Source of the DNA: Roseateles_B flavus
GTDB taxonomy: Bacteria > Pseudomonadota > Gammaproteobacteria > Burkholderiales > Burkholderiaceae_C
Direction of reading: 5' to 3'
NCBI RefSeq assembly: GCF_039872765.1
Contig: NZ_JBDPZC010000001.1
Location: 1,240,001-1,304,000 of the forward strand
DNA: 64,000 nt
Position numbers and translations under genes: made by a program. Positions 14,430-22,916 of the stretch are shown here, in pieces. Position 1 is the stretch's first letter. Each line of letters begins with the position of its first letter. The notes under the pieces were generated by a model. The model was not told the origin of the DNA, searched no databases, and saw only the letters and a program-made list of their open reading frames with translations.

Positions 14430-15305
14430 TCAGTGGGAGGGGGCGATGATGCGCGGCTGCAGCGCTTCCCAGACCGGCTTCAGGCGGCCCGAGAGGGCGG
14501 CCAGCTTGCCGAGGTCGGTGTGGCTTTCGTCCGGGCTGTGGAAGTCCGAGCCGCGCGAGGCCAGCAGGTCGAATTCCAGGGCGGTCTCGGTGTACTTGGC
14601 CGCCTCGGCCGCGGTGTGGCTGCCCGTCACCACCTCGATGCCACGGCCGCCGTGGGCCATGAACTCGGTGATCAGCGCGTATTCCTCGGTGGGCGTGAAG
14701 TCGTAGCGCCCGGGATGGGCGATCACGGCCTCGCCGCCGGCCTGGGTGACCCAGCGCACGGCATCGCTCAGGCGGGCCCAGCGGTGGGGCACGAAACCGG
14801 GCTTGCCTTCGGTGAGGAAGCGGCGGAAGACCTCGGGCACGTCCTGGCAATGGCCGGCATCCACGAGGAAGCGGGCGAAGTGGGTGCGGGAGATCAGCTC
14901 GGGGTTGCCCACGTACTTCAGCGCGCCCTCATACGCGCCCTTGATGCCCACCTGCGCCAGGCCCTCGGCCATGTCGCGGGCGCGCTCGCCGCGGCCGCCG
15001 CGGGTCTCGCGCAGGCCCTGCACCAGCGCCTCGTCCTCGTGGTCGAAACCCAGGCCGACGATGTGCACCACGCGGCCGGCGAAGGTCACGGAGATCTCGC
15101 AGCCGGTCAGGTAGTGCAGGCCCAGGCGGCCCGCGGCCTCGATGGCGCGGGCCTGGCCGCCGACCTCGTCATGGTCGGTCAGGGCCCACAGCTCGACGCC
15201 GTTGGCCTGCGCGCGCGCGGCCAGGGCCTCGGGCTCCAGCGTGCCGTCGGACACCTTGGAGTGGCAGTGGAGGTCGGCGTTGCTGAGGGCATTGATGGTG
15301 TTCAC
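14430..15305 (-). CDS. PHP-domain phosphatase (3',5'-nucleoside bisphosphate phosphatase/TrpH type), GTG start
   Basis: A 291-residue PHP metallophosphoesterase. The only plausible start is GTG at 15305. Metal-binding motifs are DLHCHSKVSDGTL (residues 11-23), LTDHDEVGG, GCEISVTF, VIAHPGRYDF and the C-terminal GSDFHSPDESH. Related enzymes (YciV/TrpH, RnnA) remove the 3'-phosphate of 3',5'-bisphosphonucleotides and can act on short RNA 5' ends, recycling pAp-type products. It stands alone between the second BlaI operon and the second chemotaxis receptor, all on the minus strand. Confidence 0.9.
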   Translation of the reverse strand: MNTINALSNADLHCHSKVSDGTLEPEALAARAQANGVELWALTDHDEVGGQARAIEAAGRLGLHYLTGCEISVTFAGRVVHIVGLGFDHEDEALVQGLRETRGGRGERARDMAEGLAQVGIKGAYEGALKYVGNPELISRTHFARFLVDAGHCQDVPEVFRRFLTEGKPGFVPHRWARLSDAVRWVTQAGGEAVIAHPGRYDFTPTEEYALITEFMAHGGRGIEVVTGSHTAAEAAKYTETALEFDLLASRGSDFHSPDESHTDLGKLAALSGRLKPVWEALQPRIIAPSH

Positions 15306-15394
15306 ACGCCCATTTTAGAGGGCCCACCCTGGAGGCCCGCTGCGCTGCAGCAAAGCCCCTGCGGGTCGCACAGCAGGCGCCACGTTTGCCGCGA

Positions 15395-16960
15395 TCAGGC
15401 GCGCCGCGCGCTCACGCGGAAGCTGCTGATGGCGGCCGTCAAGCCGACGGCCTGGTCGCGCAGGCTGCTGGCCGCGGCAGCGCCCTGCTCGACCAGGGCG
15501 GCATTCTGCTGCGTCATCTGGTCCAGGTTGGTGATGGCCTGGCCGACCTCACCGATGCTGGTGCTCTGCTCCAGCGTGGAGGCGCTGATCTCGCCCATGA
15601 TGTCGGTGACGCGCTGCACGGAGCTGACGATCTCCTGCATGGTGCTGCCGGCCTCCTGGACCAGGCTGGCGCCGGCCTCGATGCGGTCCATGGAGCCGGT
15701 GATCAGGCTCTTGATCTCCTTCGCGGCCTCGGCGCTGCGCTGGGCCAGCGAACGCACCTCGCCGGCCACCACCGCGAAGCCGCGGCCCTGCTCGCCGGCC
15801 CGCGCGGCTTCCACTGCGGCGTTCAGGGCCAGGATGTTGGTCTGGAAGGCGATGCCGTCGATCACGCCGATGATGTCGCCGATCTTGCGCGAGCTGGTGC
15901 TGATCTCGCCCATGGTGTGCACGACCTGCTGCACCACATCGCCCCCGCGCTGGGCCACGCTGGAGGCGCTGCTGGCCAGCTGGTTGGCCTGGCGGGCGGA
16001 GTCGGCGTTGTGACGCACGGTCTCGGTCAGCTGCTCCATGGAAGAGGCGGTCTCCTCCAGGCTGGCTGCGGCCTGCTCGGTGCGGGCCGACAGATCCTGG
16101 TTGCCCGTGGCCACCTCGGACGCCGCCACCTGGATGGACTCCGAACCCTCGCGCACCTTCAGCACGATGCCGCGCAGGCCCTCCTGCATGTGGACCAGGC
16201 TGGTGGACAACGCGGTCAGCTCGTCCTTGCCCTCGATGTGCAGGTGCTCGTCGAGGTTGCCGTTCTCCACCGCCGAGGCGAAGGCCATGCCCTGCTGGAT
16301 GGGCAGCAGCAGCGAATGGGCGATGCGCCAGCCGATGAAGGCCGCCAGGCCCATGCCCGCCAGCAGGGCCACCACGATCACGGTGGTGATGGTGGCGTAG
16401 ACGCCGGCGATCTTGTCATGGGCCATCTCGACGAAGCGGTCCACCGTGGTCAGCGCCTGCTCCAGGCCCTGCTCGGCGAGGTCGATGGACTTCTTGGCCT
16501 CGCGCGGGGCGTCCCAGGCGGCCTTGAGGTCCCCCTCCATGCCGCCCTTGGCGAGCTGGGCCATGACCGGCTGCATGCCGCTGCGGTAGGCGTCGAAGTT
16601 GTTGCGGATGAGGGTCAGGCCTTCACGCACCTTGGGGTCCTTGACCCGCAGCTCCAGGTCCTTGAGGCCCTTGTCCGCGGACTTCATGGCCTCCTCCCAG
16701 CGCTCCTGCGCCCGCTTGAAGTCGGCCACGCCGATGGCGGCGAAGATCATGTCCTTCTCGTAGCGGCGTGCCGTGAGCATGCCCGAGCGCAGGTCGTCCA
16801 CGCTGCGCAGCGAGGCCACGACCGAGGTATTGAAGGTCTCGAAGGCGCCGAACATCGCGCGGGTGGCCAGCCAGCCGCCCCCGCCCAGCACCAGCATCAG
16901 CAGCACCATCAGGCTGAAGGCCAGGCCCAGTCGGGCTTTGATGGACAGTTGTCGCAGCAT
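15395..16960 (-). CDS. Methyl-accepting chemotaxis protein (second copy)
   Basis: A 521-residue receptor, start at 16960 with AAGGAG eight bases upstream. Helix one is at about 10-30 (LGLAFSLMVLLMLVLGGGGW), the periplasmic part is a four-helix bundle, helix two is at about 190-212 (ITTVIVVALLAGMGLAAF), followed by HAMP and the signalling domain with DGIAFQTNILALNAAVEAA and GFAVVAGEVRSLAQRSAEAA. The C-terminus ends SFRVSARRA and carries no CheR-binding pentapeptide. The signalling part is close to that of the receptor at 10333-11883, while the periplasmic domains differ, so the two likely sense different ligands. Confidence 0.94.
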   Translation of the reverse strand: MLRQLSIKARLGLAFSLMVLLMLVLGGGGWLATRAMFGAFETFNTSVVASLRSVDDLRSGMLTARRYEKDMIFAAIGVADFKRAQERWEEAMKSADKGLKDLELRVKDPKVREGLTLIRNNFDAYRSGMQPVMAQLAKGGMEGDLKAAWDAPREAKKSIDLAEQGLEQALTTVDRFVEMAHDKIAGVYATITTVIVVALLAGMGLAAFIGWRIAHSLLLPIQQGMAFASAVENGNLDEHLHIEGKDELTALSTSLVHMQEGLRGIVLKVREGSESIQVAASEVATGNQDLSARTEQAAASLEETASSMEQLTETVRHNADSARQANQLASSASSVAQRGGDVVQQVVHTMGEISTSSRKIGDIIGVIDGIAFQTNILALNAAVEAARAGEQGRGFAVVAGEVRSLAQRSAEAAKEIKSLITGSMDRIEAGASLVQEAGSTMQEIVSSVQRVTDIMGEISASTLEQSTSIGEVGQAITNLDQMTQQNAALVEQGAAAASSLRDQAVGLTAAISSFRVSARRA

Positions 16961-17135
16961 GGCGGTGTCTCCTTTTCTTGTGGCTTGTGGCGTCAGGGCT
17001 GCGCCCCGCGGAGAAAGCCTCCGGCCGGACCGGGCGCAGCCTGCAAGCATGCGCTTCGCCGCAGTCCCCCAGCAAGCAGAAATGCAGGACAGCCGTGGCG
17101 CTCTTCACACGAGCGGGCTGCGCGTGCTCAGGCGC

Positions 17136-18872
17136 TCAGACGATGGCCTCCACCACCATCTGCACCCGCTGCTGCCCCTGGTATTCGTCCAGGCTCAGGC
17201 GGTAGGCCATGCGGGCCTGCTCGGGGACCGGGTCGGTGTGGCCGAACCAGATGGCGTCGCGCAGCAGGCCGCCCTGGCGCACCCGCAGCTTGAGGTGGCG
17301 CTCTCCTACGATGCGCTGGGCCACGATCTGGACCTCGTCGCAGAACAGCGGGGCCTCGAAGGCCTGGCCCCAGACCTGGGACTCCAGCTCCTGCACGGTC
17401 TGGGCGTTGAAGGCCTCGGCGGGCAGGGGGCCGTCGGTGCGCAGCGTGCGCTGCAGCGAGGCCTCGTCCAGCCATTCGGCGGCGACCTGGGTGAAGGCCT
17501 GGCGGAAGGTCTCCACCCCGCCCTCGGCCAGGGTGCAGCCGGCCGCCATGGCGTGGCCGCCGAACTTCTTCAGCAGCTCGGGGTGGCGCTTGGAGACCAG
17601 GTCCAGCGCGTCCCGCAGATGGAAGCCAGTGATGGAACGCCCCGAGCCCTTCAGCTGCCCATCGACCCCGCGGGCCAGCACGAAGGTGGGGCGGTGGGCG
17701 GCGTCCTTGATGCGCGAGGCCACGATGCCCACCACGCCTTCGTGGAAGTCCTCGTCGAAGATCACCAGCGCAGGCGGTGTCTGCTGCTCCAGGCGGGTCT
17801 GCAGGCGGGCCAGCTGGGCCTCGGCCTGCTCGCGCATGCCGGCTTCGATCTCGCGGCGCTCGCGGTTGATGGTGTCCAGCAGGCGGGCCAGCTCCAGCGC
17901 GCGGGCCGGGTCTTCGCAGAGCAGGCACTCGATGCCCACGGTCATGTCGGACAGCCGCCCCGCCGCATTGATGCGCGGGCCCAGGGCGAAGCCCAGGTCG
18001 AAGGTGTTGGCGCGGGCGGCGTCGCGGCCCGCGGCGGTGAAGAGGGCGGCCACGCCCGGCTGCATGCGGCCCGCGCGCATGCGGCGCAGCCCCTGCGCGA
18101 CCAGGCGGCGGTTGTTGGCGTCCAGCCGCACCACGTCGGCCACAGTGCCCAGCGCCACGAGGTCCAGCAGGCCGTCCAGGCGCGGCTGCTCGCGGCCCTC
18201 GAAGGCGCCGCGGCGGCGCAGCTCGCCCCGCACCGCCAGCAGCACATAGAAGGCCACGCCCACGCCGGCCAGGTTCTTGCTCTCGAAGGCGCAGCCTGGC
18301 TGGCTGGGGTTGACCAGGGCATCGGCCGCGGGCAACTGCACCACCTCGTCCACCAGGGCGGGCAGATGGTGGTCGGTCACCAGCACCTTCAGCCCCAGGG
18401 ACTTGGCGTGCGCCACGCCGGCCAGGCTGGCGATGCCGTTGTCCACGGTCATCAGCAGCTGCGGCTGCAGCGGCAGGGCGAGGTCCACGATGGCCGGCGT
18501 CAGGCCGTAGCCGTGGATGGCGCGGTCGGGGACGACATAGTGCAGGGTGTCAGGTCTTGCCCCCAGCAGGCCCAGGCCGCGCAAGGCAACGGCGCAGGCG
18601 GTGGCGCCGTCGCAGTCGTAGTCGGCGACCAGGCAGATGCGCTCGCCTTGCTGGATGGCATCGGCCAGCAGGGCGGCCGCCGCGGCGATGCCCTTGAGGC
18701 CCTCGGGCGGCAGCAGCTTGTCCAGGCCGGCGTCGAGCTCGTCGGCGCTGCGCACGCCGCGGGCGGCGAAGAGCCGGGCCAGCAGCGGGGAGACGCCGGC
18801 CTGCTCCAGCGCCCAGGCGGCACGCGGCGGGGCGTCGCGGGTCAGCAGGGTGGGGCTGAGGGAAGGATTCAC
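17136..18872 (-). CDS. recJ: Single-stranded-DNA-specific exonuclease RecJ, GTG start
   Basis: A 578-residue 5'-3' single-strand exonuclease used in RecF-pathway recombination and mismatch repair. Start: the frame reads GTG-AAT-CCT at 18872, its GTG overlapping the TGA of the upstream gene (GTGA); no ATG is nearby. DHH-family motifs are ICLVADYDCDGATA (near residue 80), LMTVDNGI, KVLVTDHHLPAL, and NPSQPGC; DHHA1 motifs include FALGPRINAAGRLSDM and the KGSGRSITGFHLRDAL and FGGHAMAAGCTL segments. Length matches the family. It is coupled to the preceding mutase-like gene. Confidence 0.95.
   Translation of the reverse strand: MNPSLSPTLLTRDAPPRAAWALEQAGVSPLLARLFAARGVRSADELDAGLDKLLPPEGLKGIAAAAALLADAIQQGERICLVADYDCDGATACAVALRGLGLLGARPDTLHYVVPDRAIHGYGLTPAIVDLALPLQPQLLMTVDNGIASLAGVAHAKSLGLKVLVTDHHLPALVDEVVQLPAADALVNPSQPGCAFESKNLAGVGVAFYVLLAVRGELRRRGAFEGREQPRLDGLLDLVALGTVADVVRLDANNRRLVAQGLRRMRAGRMQPGVAALFTAAGRDAARANTFDLGFALGPRINAAGRLSDMTVGIECLLCEDPARALELARLLDTINRERREIEAGMREQAEAQLARLQTRLEQQTPPALVIFDEDFHEGVVGIVASRIKDAAHRPTFVLARGVDGQLKGSGRSITGFHLRDALDLVSKRHPELLKKFGGHAMAAGCTLAEGGVETFRQAFTQVAAEWLDEASLQRTLRTDGPLPAEAFNAQTVQELESQVWGQAFEAPLFCDEVQIVAQRIVGERHLKLRVRQGGLLRDAIWFGHTDPVPEQARMAYRLSLDEYQGQQRVQMVVEAIV
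18549..18560 (-). repeat. Shorter copy of the dispersed word (GCAAGACCTGAC)
   Basis: GTCAGGTCTTGC on the plus strand inside recJ; the last C pair of the full word is replaced by AC. Confidence 0.6.
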
Positions 18873-19789
18873 AGGCTCTCCAGGAGGCGGGCGGCCTGCC
18901 CGTGGGTCGGGCGCAGCTGCTGCCACAGGCGCTGCGTCCAGGAGCGCGGCTGCGGGCGTAGGGTCAGGGCTTGCCGCTCGCCGGCCAGGCTCAGCGTGGC
19001 GGTGCCGGCGGCGAGGGCGGGCAGCAGCGGGGCGATGCGCCGGGCGTCCAGCAGGCGCCACGCCTCGGCCCAGGCCGTCCAGTCGCCGGCGATCCAGGGG
19101 GTGCGCAGCTGCTCGTCGAGCTCGATGTCCGCGGGCAGCGCATGGTCCGCCGCGCTGCCGCAGCCCCAGATCCACACGCTGTTGATGGGGCGCAGGCCCG
19201 CCTGTTCGCGGGCGGTGTTCAGGGGATGGCCATGCAGGGTCATCTGCGCCTCCATCTGCAGGCGCAGCAGCTGGCGCGGCTCGGGCAGCCAGGCGTCGAC
19301 ATTGCGATGGATGACGCGGTCCAGGCTGGCGGTCTCCAGGCCTTGCAGGCGCTCGTGGGAGATGAACCACTGGCCCGCGGCCTGGTGCATGAGCGCCCAG
19401 CCCTCCTCCTCGGGAAAGAGCGGCGCCAGGGCCTCGAAGAGCAAGGCCTGCGAGCTGGCGGCGTCCAGGCCCAGGGCCTCCGGGTCCAGGGCCGTGACCT
19501 GGTCACTGCCCACATCGCAGTGCAGGGGCGTGAGGCGGGCCCAGACCTGCGAACCGGCCGACGCGCCCAGGGCCCAGGCGGCCAGGGGCGGCGGGCTCTC
19601 CTCAGGCAGGCCGGCCAGCGCGGCGAGCAGGCGCTCCTGGGGCAGGGCGGGGCTGTATTCGTCGCCGCCGAAGCGGGGGCCGGCGCCCAGGTCGGCCAGG
19701 GCGCGGTCCAGGGCCGGCAGCTGCAGGTCGGCCAGGACGGCTCGGGCCTGCGGGTCCATGGCGCTGGCATAGGGAATCACGAGATGCAT
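18869..19789 (-). CDS. Conserved betaproteobacterial protein, cofactor-independent phosphoglycerate mutase-like (RpfE-type)
   Basis: A 306-residue cytoplasmic protein starting MHLVIPYASAMDPQARAV. It resembles proteins often annotated as a regulatory RpfE protein or as phosphoglycerate-mutase-like, with LGGDEYSPALP-like N-terminal half (GPRFGGDEYSPALPQ), LTPLHCDVGSDQVTALDP and PINSVWIWGCGS, which are family landmarks I know from betaproteobacteria. No function has been shown to my knowledge. Its stop is overlapped by the GTG start of recJ, and this coupling suggests shared regulation. It is divergent from the LpxH-like gene at 19875. Confidence 0.75.
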   Translation of the reverse strand: MHLVIPYASAMDPQARAVLADLQLPALDRALADLGAGPRFGGDEYSPALPQERLLAALAGLPEESPPPLAAWALGASAGSQVWARLTPLHCDVGSDQVTALDPEALGLDAASSQALLFEALAPLFPEEEGWALMHQAAGQWFISHERLQGLETASLDRVIHRNVDAWLPEPRQLLRLQMEAQMTLHGHPLNTAREQAGLRPINSVWIWGCGSAADHALPADIELDEQLRTPWIAGDWTAWAEAWRLLDARRIAPLLPALAAGTATLSLAGERQALTLRPQPRSWTQRLWQQLRPTHGQAARLLESL

Positions 19790-19874
19790 GGGGCGGATTA
19801 TCCGGTGCGGCCTGTCATCGCCCGGCCATGGTCCGGACATCAGGCGGACATCGCACGGCGGCAAGCTGCGCGGC

Positions 19875-20825
19875 ATGCAGCACGACACCCTCCTGGCACG
19901 CGCCGCCACCCTGGTCCCCGGCCTTCGTGGCGTCCCCGGCGCCGGCGGTGAGGAGCCTGCCGAGGCCGGCGAGGGCCTGCCGCGGCTGCGGGTGCGCACG
20001 GTCTGGATCTCGGACCTGCACCTGGGCACGCCCGGCTGTCAGGCCCGCCACCTGCTGGACTTCCTGCGCACCGTGGAGTGCGAGCAGCTCTTCCTGGTGG
20101 GCGACATCATCGACGGCTGGCAGCTGCGGCGCAGCTGGTACTGGCCCCAGGCCCACAACGACGTGGTGCAGAAGCTGCTGCGCAAGGCGCGCAAGGGCTG
20201 CCGCGTGATCTTCATTCCCGGCAACCACGACGAGTTCGCCCGCAGGTACGTGCAGCACAGTTTCGGCGGCATCGAGGTGGCCGAGGACTGGATCCACGAG
20301 ACCGCGGACGGCCGCAAGCTCTGGATCACCCACGGCGACCTCTTCGACGGCGTCATCCAGTGCGCGAAGTGGCTGGCGCACGTGGGGGATTCGCTCTACG
20401 AGTTCACCCTGCGCCTGAACCGCCACCTCAACAGCCTGCGGGCGCGGATGGGCCTGCCCTACTGGAGCCTGTCCCGCTACCTGAAGCTCAAGGTCAAGCG
20501 GGCGGTGAGCTATGTCTCGCAGTTCGAGGAGGCCGTGGCGCGCGAAGCGCGGCGCCGCGGCGTGCAGGGCGTGGTCTGCGGTCACATCCACCATGCGGAG
20601 CTGCGCACCATCGACGGCGTGCTCTATGCCAACGACGGCGACTGGGTCGAGAGCCTTACCGCCCTCGTCGAGCATGCCGACGGCCGCCTGGAGATCCTGG
20701 ACTGGACGAGCTTCAGCCAGAACGTCGGCCAGGGCGGCGGCCCTGCGTCCGCTGCGCGCACGGCAGAATCGGCAGCGGCCGCATGTGCCGAACAGCGTCA
20801 TGCGCCTGTCACGATGCCTTCATAA
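19875..20825 (+). CDS. UDP-2,3-diacylglucosamine diphosphatase-like metallophosphoesterase
   Basis: A 316-residue calcineurin-type phosphoesterase. Metal motifs in order: SDLHLGTPG, VGDIIDGW, IPGNHDEFAR, ITHGDLFDG and CGHIHHAEL, the set of the LpxH-like family; the N-terminal 40 residues and the last 30 (rich in Ala and Gly) are extra. LpxH removes UMP from UDP-diacylglucosamine in lipid A synthesis, but this long LpxH-like branch is often a paralog of the essential LpxH, and its substrate is uncertain. Start 19875 (MQHDTLLARAA) is preferred over 19788, which would overlap the divergent gene's start. It is followed at 9 bases by ppk1, a likely operon. Confidence 0.85.
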   Translation: MQHDTLLARAATLVPGLRGVPGAGGEEPAEAGEGLPRLRVRTVWISDLHLGTPGCQARHLLDFLRTVECEQLFLVGDIIDGWQLRRSWYWPQAHNDVVQKLLRKARKGCRVIFIPGNHDEFARRYVQHSFGGIEVAEDWIHETADGRKLWITHGDLFDGVIQCAKWLAHVGDSLYEFTLRLNRHLNSLRARMGLPYWSLSRYLKLKVKRAVSYVSQFEEAVAREARRRGVQGVVCGHIHHAELRTIDGVLYANDGDWVESLTALVEHADGRLEILDWTSFSQNVGQGGGPASAARTAESAAAACAEQRHAPVTMPS

Positions 20826-20834
20826 AGTGAGGAC

Positions 20835-22895
20835 ATGACCCTGATGCCTCCCGCCCTGCTCAATCGCGAACAAGCCATCCTGGAATTCAATGCCCGCGTG
20901 CTGGCCCAGGCTCAGCGCGAGGACGTGCCGCTGCTGGAGCGGCTGCGGTATGTGTGCATCGTGTCGTCCAACCTGGACGAGTTCTTCGAGGTGCGCTTCG
21001 CCGACATGCTGGATGCCGCCCGCGAGCCGGGCAGCGTGGTGAGCAACCGCGACATCGAGCGCGTGGCCGGCGAGGCCCACGCGCTGATCGACCGCCAGTA
21101 CGACGTGTTCAACGAGCAGATCATGCCCAGGCTCCTGGAGCAGGGCATCGTGATCCACAACCACGCCGATCGAGACGAGGCGCAGCGCCACTGGGTCTCC
21201 CGCTTCTTCGAGCGCGAGGTCAAGCCCCTGCTGGTGCCCGTGGGCCTGGACCCCGCCCATCCCTTCCCGCAGGTGGCCAACAAGTCTCTGCACTTCGTGG
21301 TGAGGCTCTCGGGCAAGGATGCCTTCGGGCGCGACAACCGCATCGCCATCGTCAAGGTGCCGCGCGTGCTGCCGCGGGTGATCAAGCTGCCGGCGCAGAT
21401 CAGCGGCGGGCGGCAGGTCTTCGTGCTGCTGACCAGTGTGATCCGGGCCCACCTGGAGGAGCTGTTCCCGGGGCGGCAGGTGGAGTCCTTCTCCCAGTTC
21501 CGCGTGACCCGCGATTCGGACCTGGAGGTGGACGAGGAAGAGGTGGCCAATCTGCGCCACGCCCTGCGTTCCGGCCTGACCACGCGCCATTTCGGCCGGG
21601 CCGTGCGCCTGGAGGTGGTCAACTCCTGCCCCGAGGAGCTCTCGCGCTTCCTGCTGGAGCAGTTCCAGCTGCCGCACGCGGCCCTGTACCGCGTCAACGG
21701 CCCGGTGAACCTGGTGCGGCTCAACGAGCTGATCGACCTGACCGATGCGCCGGAGCTGCGCTTCGTGCCTCATGAGCCGCTGTGGCCCCAGGCCAGCCTG
21801 CCGCGCCAGAAGCGCTGCTTCGAGCGGCTGCGCAAGGGCGATGTGCTGCTGCACCATCCCTTCGAGAGCTTCGAACCCGTCGTGCAGTTCCTGCGCGAGG
21901 CCGTCGAGGACCCGGACGTGCTGGCCATCAAGCAGACCATCTACCGCACCGGCAGCCAGTCCGTGCTGATGGACCTGCTGATCGAGGCCGCGCGCCGCGG
22001 CAAGGAAGTGATGGCGGTGGTGGAGCTCAAGGCCCGCTTCGACGAGGAGGCCAACATCAACTGGGCCGAGCGCCTGGAGGCCGTCGGCGCGCAGGTGGTC
22101 TACGGCATCGTCGGCCTGAAGACCCACGCCAAGATGCTGCTGGTGACGCGGCGCGAGGGCAAGCCCGGCGGCAAGCACGTGCTGCGCCGCTACGCCCACC
22201 TCTCCACCGGCAACTACAACCCCAAGACGGCGCGGCTCTACACCGACATCGGCTGCCTCACGGCGGATCCGGACCTCACCGCCGACATCGACAACGTCTT
22301 CCGCCAGCTGGCCTCGCTGGGCAAGGCCAGGCCCGCGAAGCGCCTGCTGCTGGCGCCCTTCCACATGCACGAGCGCATGGTCGAGTGCCTGGCGCGGGTG
22401 GAGCAGTCGGCCCGCGAGGGGAGGGTGGCGCGCGTGGTGCTCAAGGTCAATGCGCTGACCGACGCCGAGCTGATCCACGCCCTGCTGCGCTGCGGCCAGG
22501 CCGGGGCGGAGATCGACCTCATCGTGCGCGGCGCCTGCATGCTGCCCCCGCAGCTGCCGGGCATCTCGGACCGCATCCGCGTGCGCTCCGTGGTGGGCCG
22601 CTTCCTGGAGCATTCGCGCGTCAGCTACTTCCGCTGGGGCGAGGGTGAGGAGGACGAAGCCCTGTACCTCTCCAGCGCCGACTGGATGAGCCGCAATATG
22701 TTCCGCCGCATCGAGGTGGCCTGGCCGGTGCTGGACCCCAAGCTGCGCCAGCGCCTTATCGACGAGACCTTGCAGCCCTATCTGCATGACAGCCTCGATG
22801 CCTGGGAGCAGCTGCCCGACGGCCACTACCGCCGCATCGAGGGCGAAGGCCTCAGCGCCCAGCAGGCCCTGATGCGGCGCTACGCCGTCGAGTGA
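20835..22895 (+). CDS. ppk1: Polyphosphate kinase 1
   Basis: A 686-residue enzyme that makes inorganic polyphosphate from ATP. All regions of PPK1 are visible: the N-terminal LLNREQAILEFNARVLAQA and VSSNLDEFFEVRFADM, the head domain, then HHPFESFEPVVQFLREA and the two phospholipase-D-like halves with IKQTIYRTG, YGIVGLKTHAKMLLV (active-site histidine) and the YLSSADWMSRNMFRRIE segment near the end. Length is normal. It follows the LpxH-like gene at 9 bases and converges on ppx, 21 bases away, so the synthetic and degrading enzymes of polyphosphate face each other. Confidence 0.96.
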   Translation: MTLMPPALLNREQAILEFNARVLAQAQREDVPLLERLRYVCIVSSNLDEFFEVRFADMLDAAREPGSVVSNRDIERVAGEAHALIDRQYDVFNEQIMPRLLEQGIVIHNHADRDEAQRHWVSRFFEREVKPLLVPVGLDPAHPFPQVANKSLHFVVRLSGKDAFGRDNRIAIVKVPRVLPRVIKLPAQISGGRQVFVLLTSVIRAHLEELFPGRQVESFSQFRVTRDSDLEVDEEEVANLRHALRSGLTTRHFGRAVRLEVVNSCPEELSRFLLEQFQLPHAALYRVNGPVNLVRLNELIDLTDAPELRFVPHEPLWPQASLPRQKRCFERLRKGDVLLHHPFESFEPVVQFLREAVEDPDVLAIKQTIYRTGSQSVLMDLLIEAARRGKEVMAVVELKARFDEEANINWAERLEAVGAQVVYGIVGLKTHAKMLLVTRREGKPGGKHVLRRYAHLSTGNYNPKTARLYTDIGCLTADPDLTADIDNVFRQLASLGKARPAKRLLLAPFHMHERMVECLARVEQSAREGRVARVVLKVNALTDAELIHALLRCGQAGAEIDLIVRGACMLPPQLPGISDRIRVRSVVGRFLEHSRVSYFRWGEGEEDEALYLSSADWMSRNMFRRIEVAWPVLDPKLRQRLIDETLQPYLHDSLDAWEQLPDGHYRRIEGEGLSAQQALMRRYAVE

Positions 22896-22916
22896 AGCCG
22901 GGCCGCCGGCGCGGCC

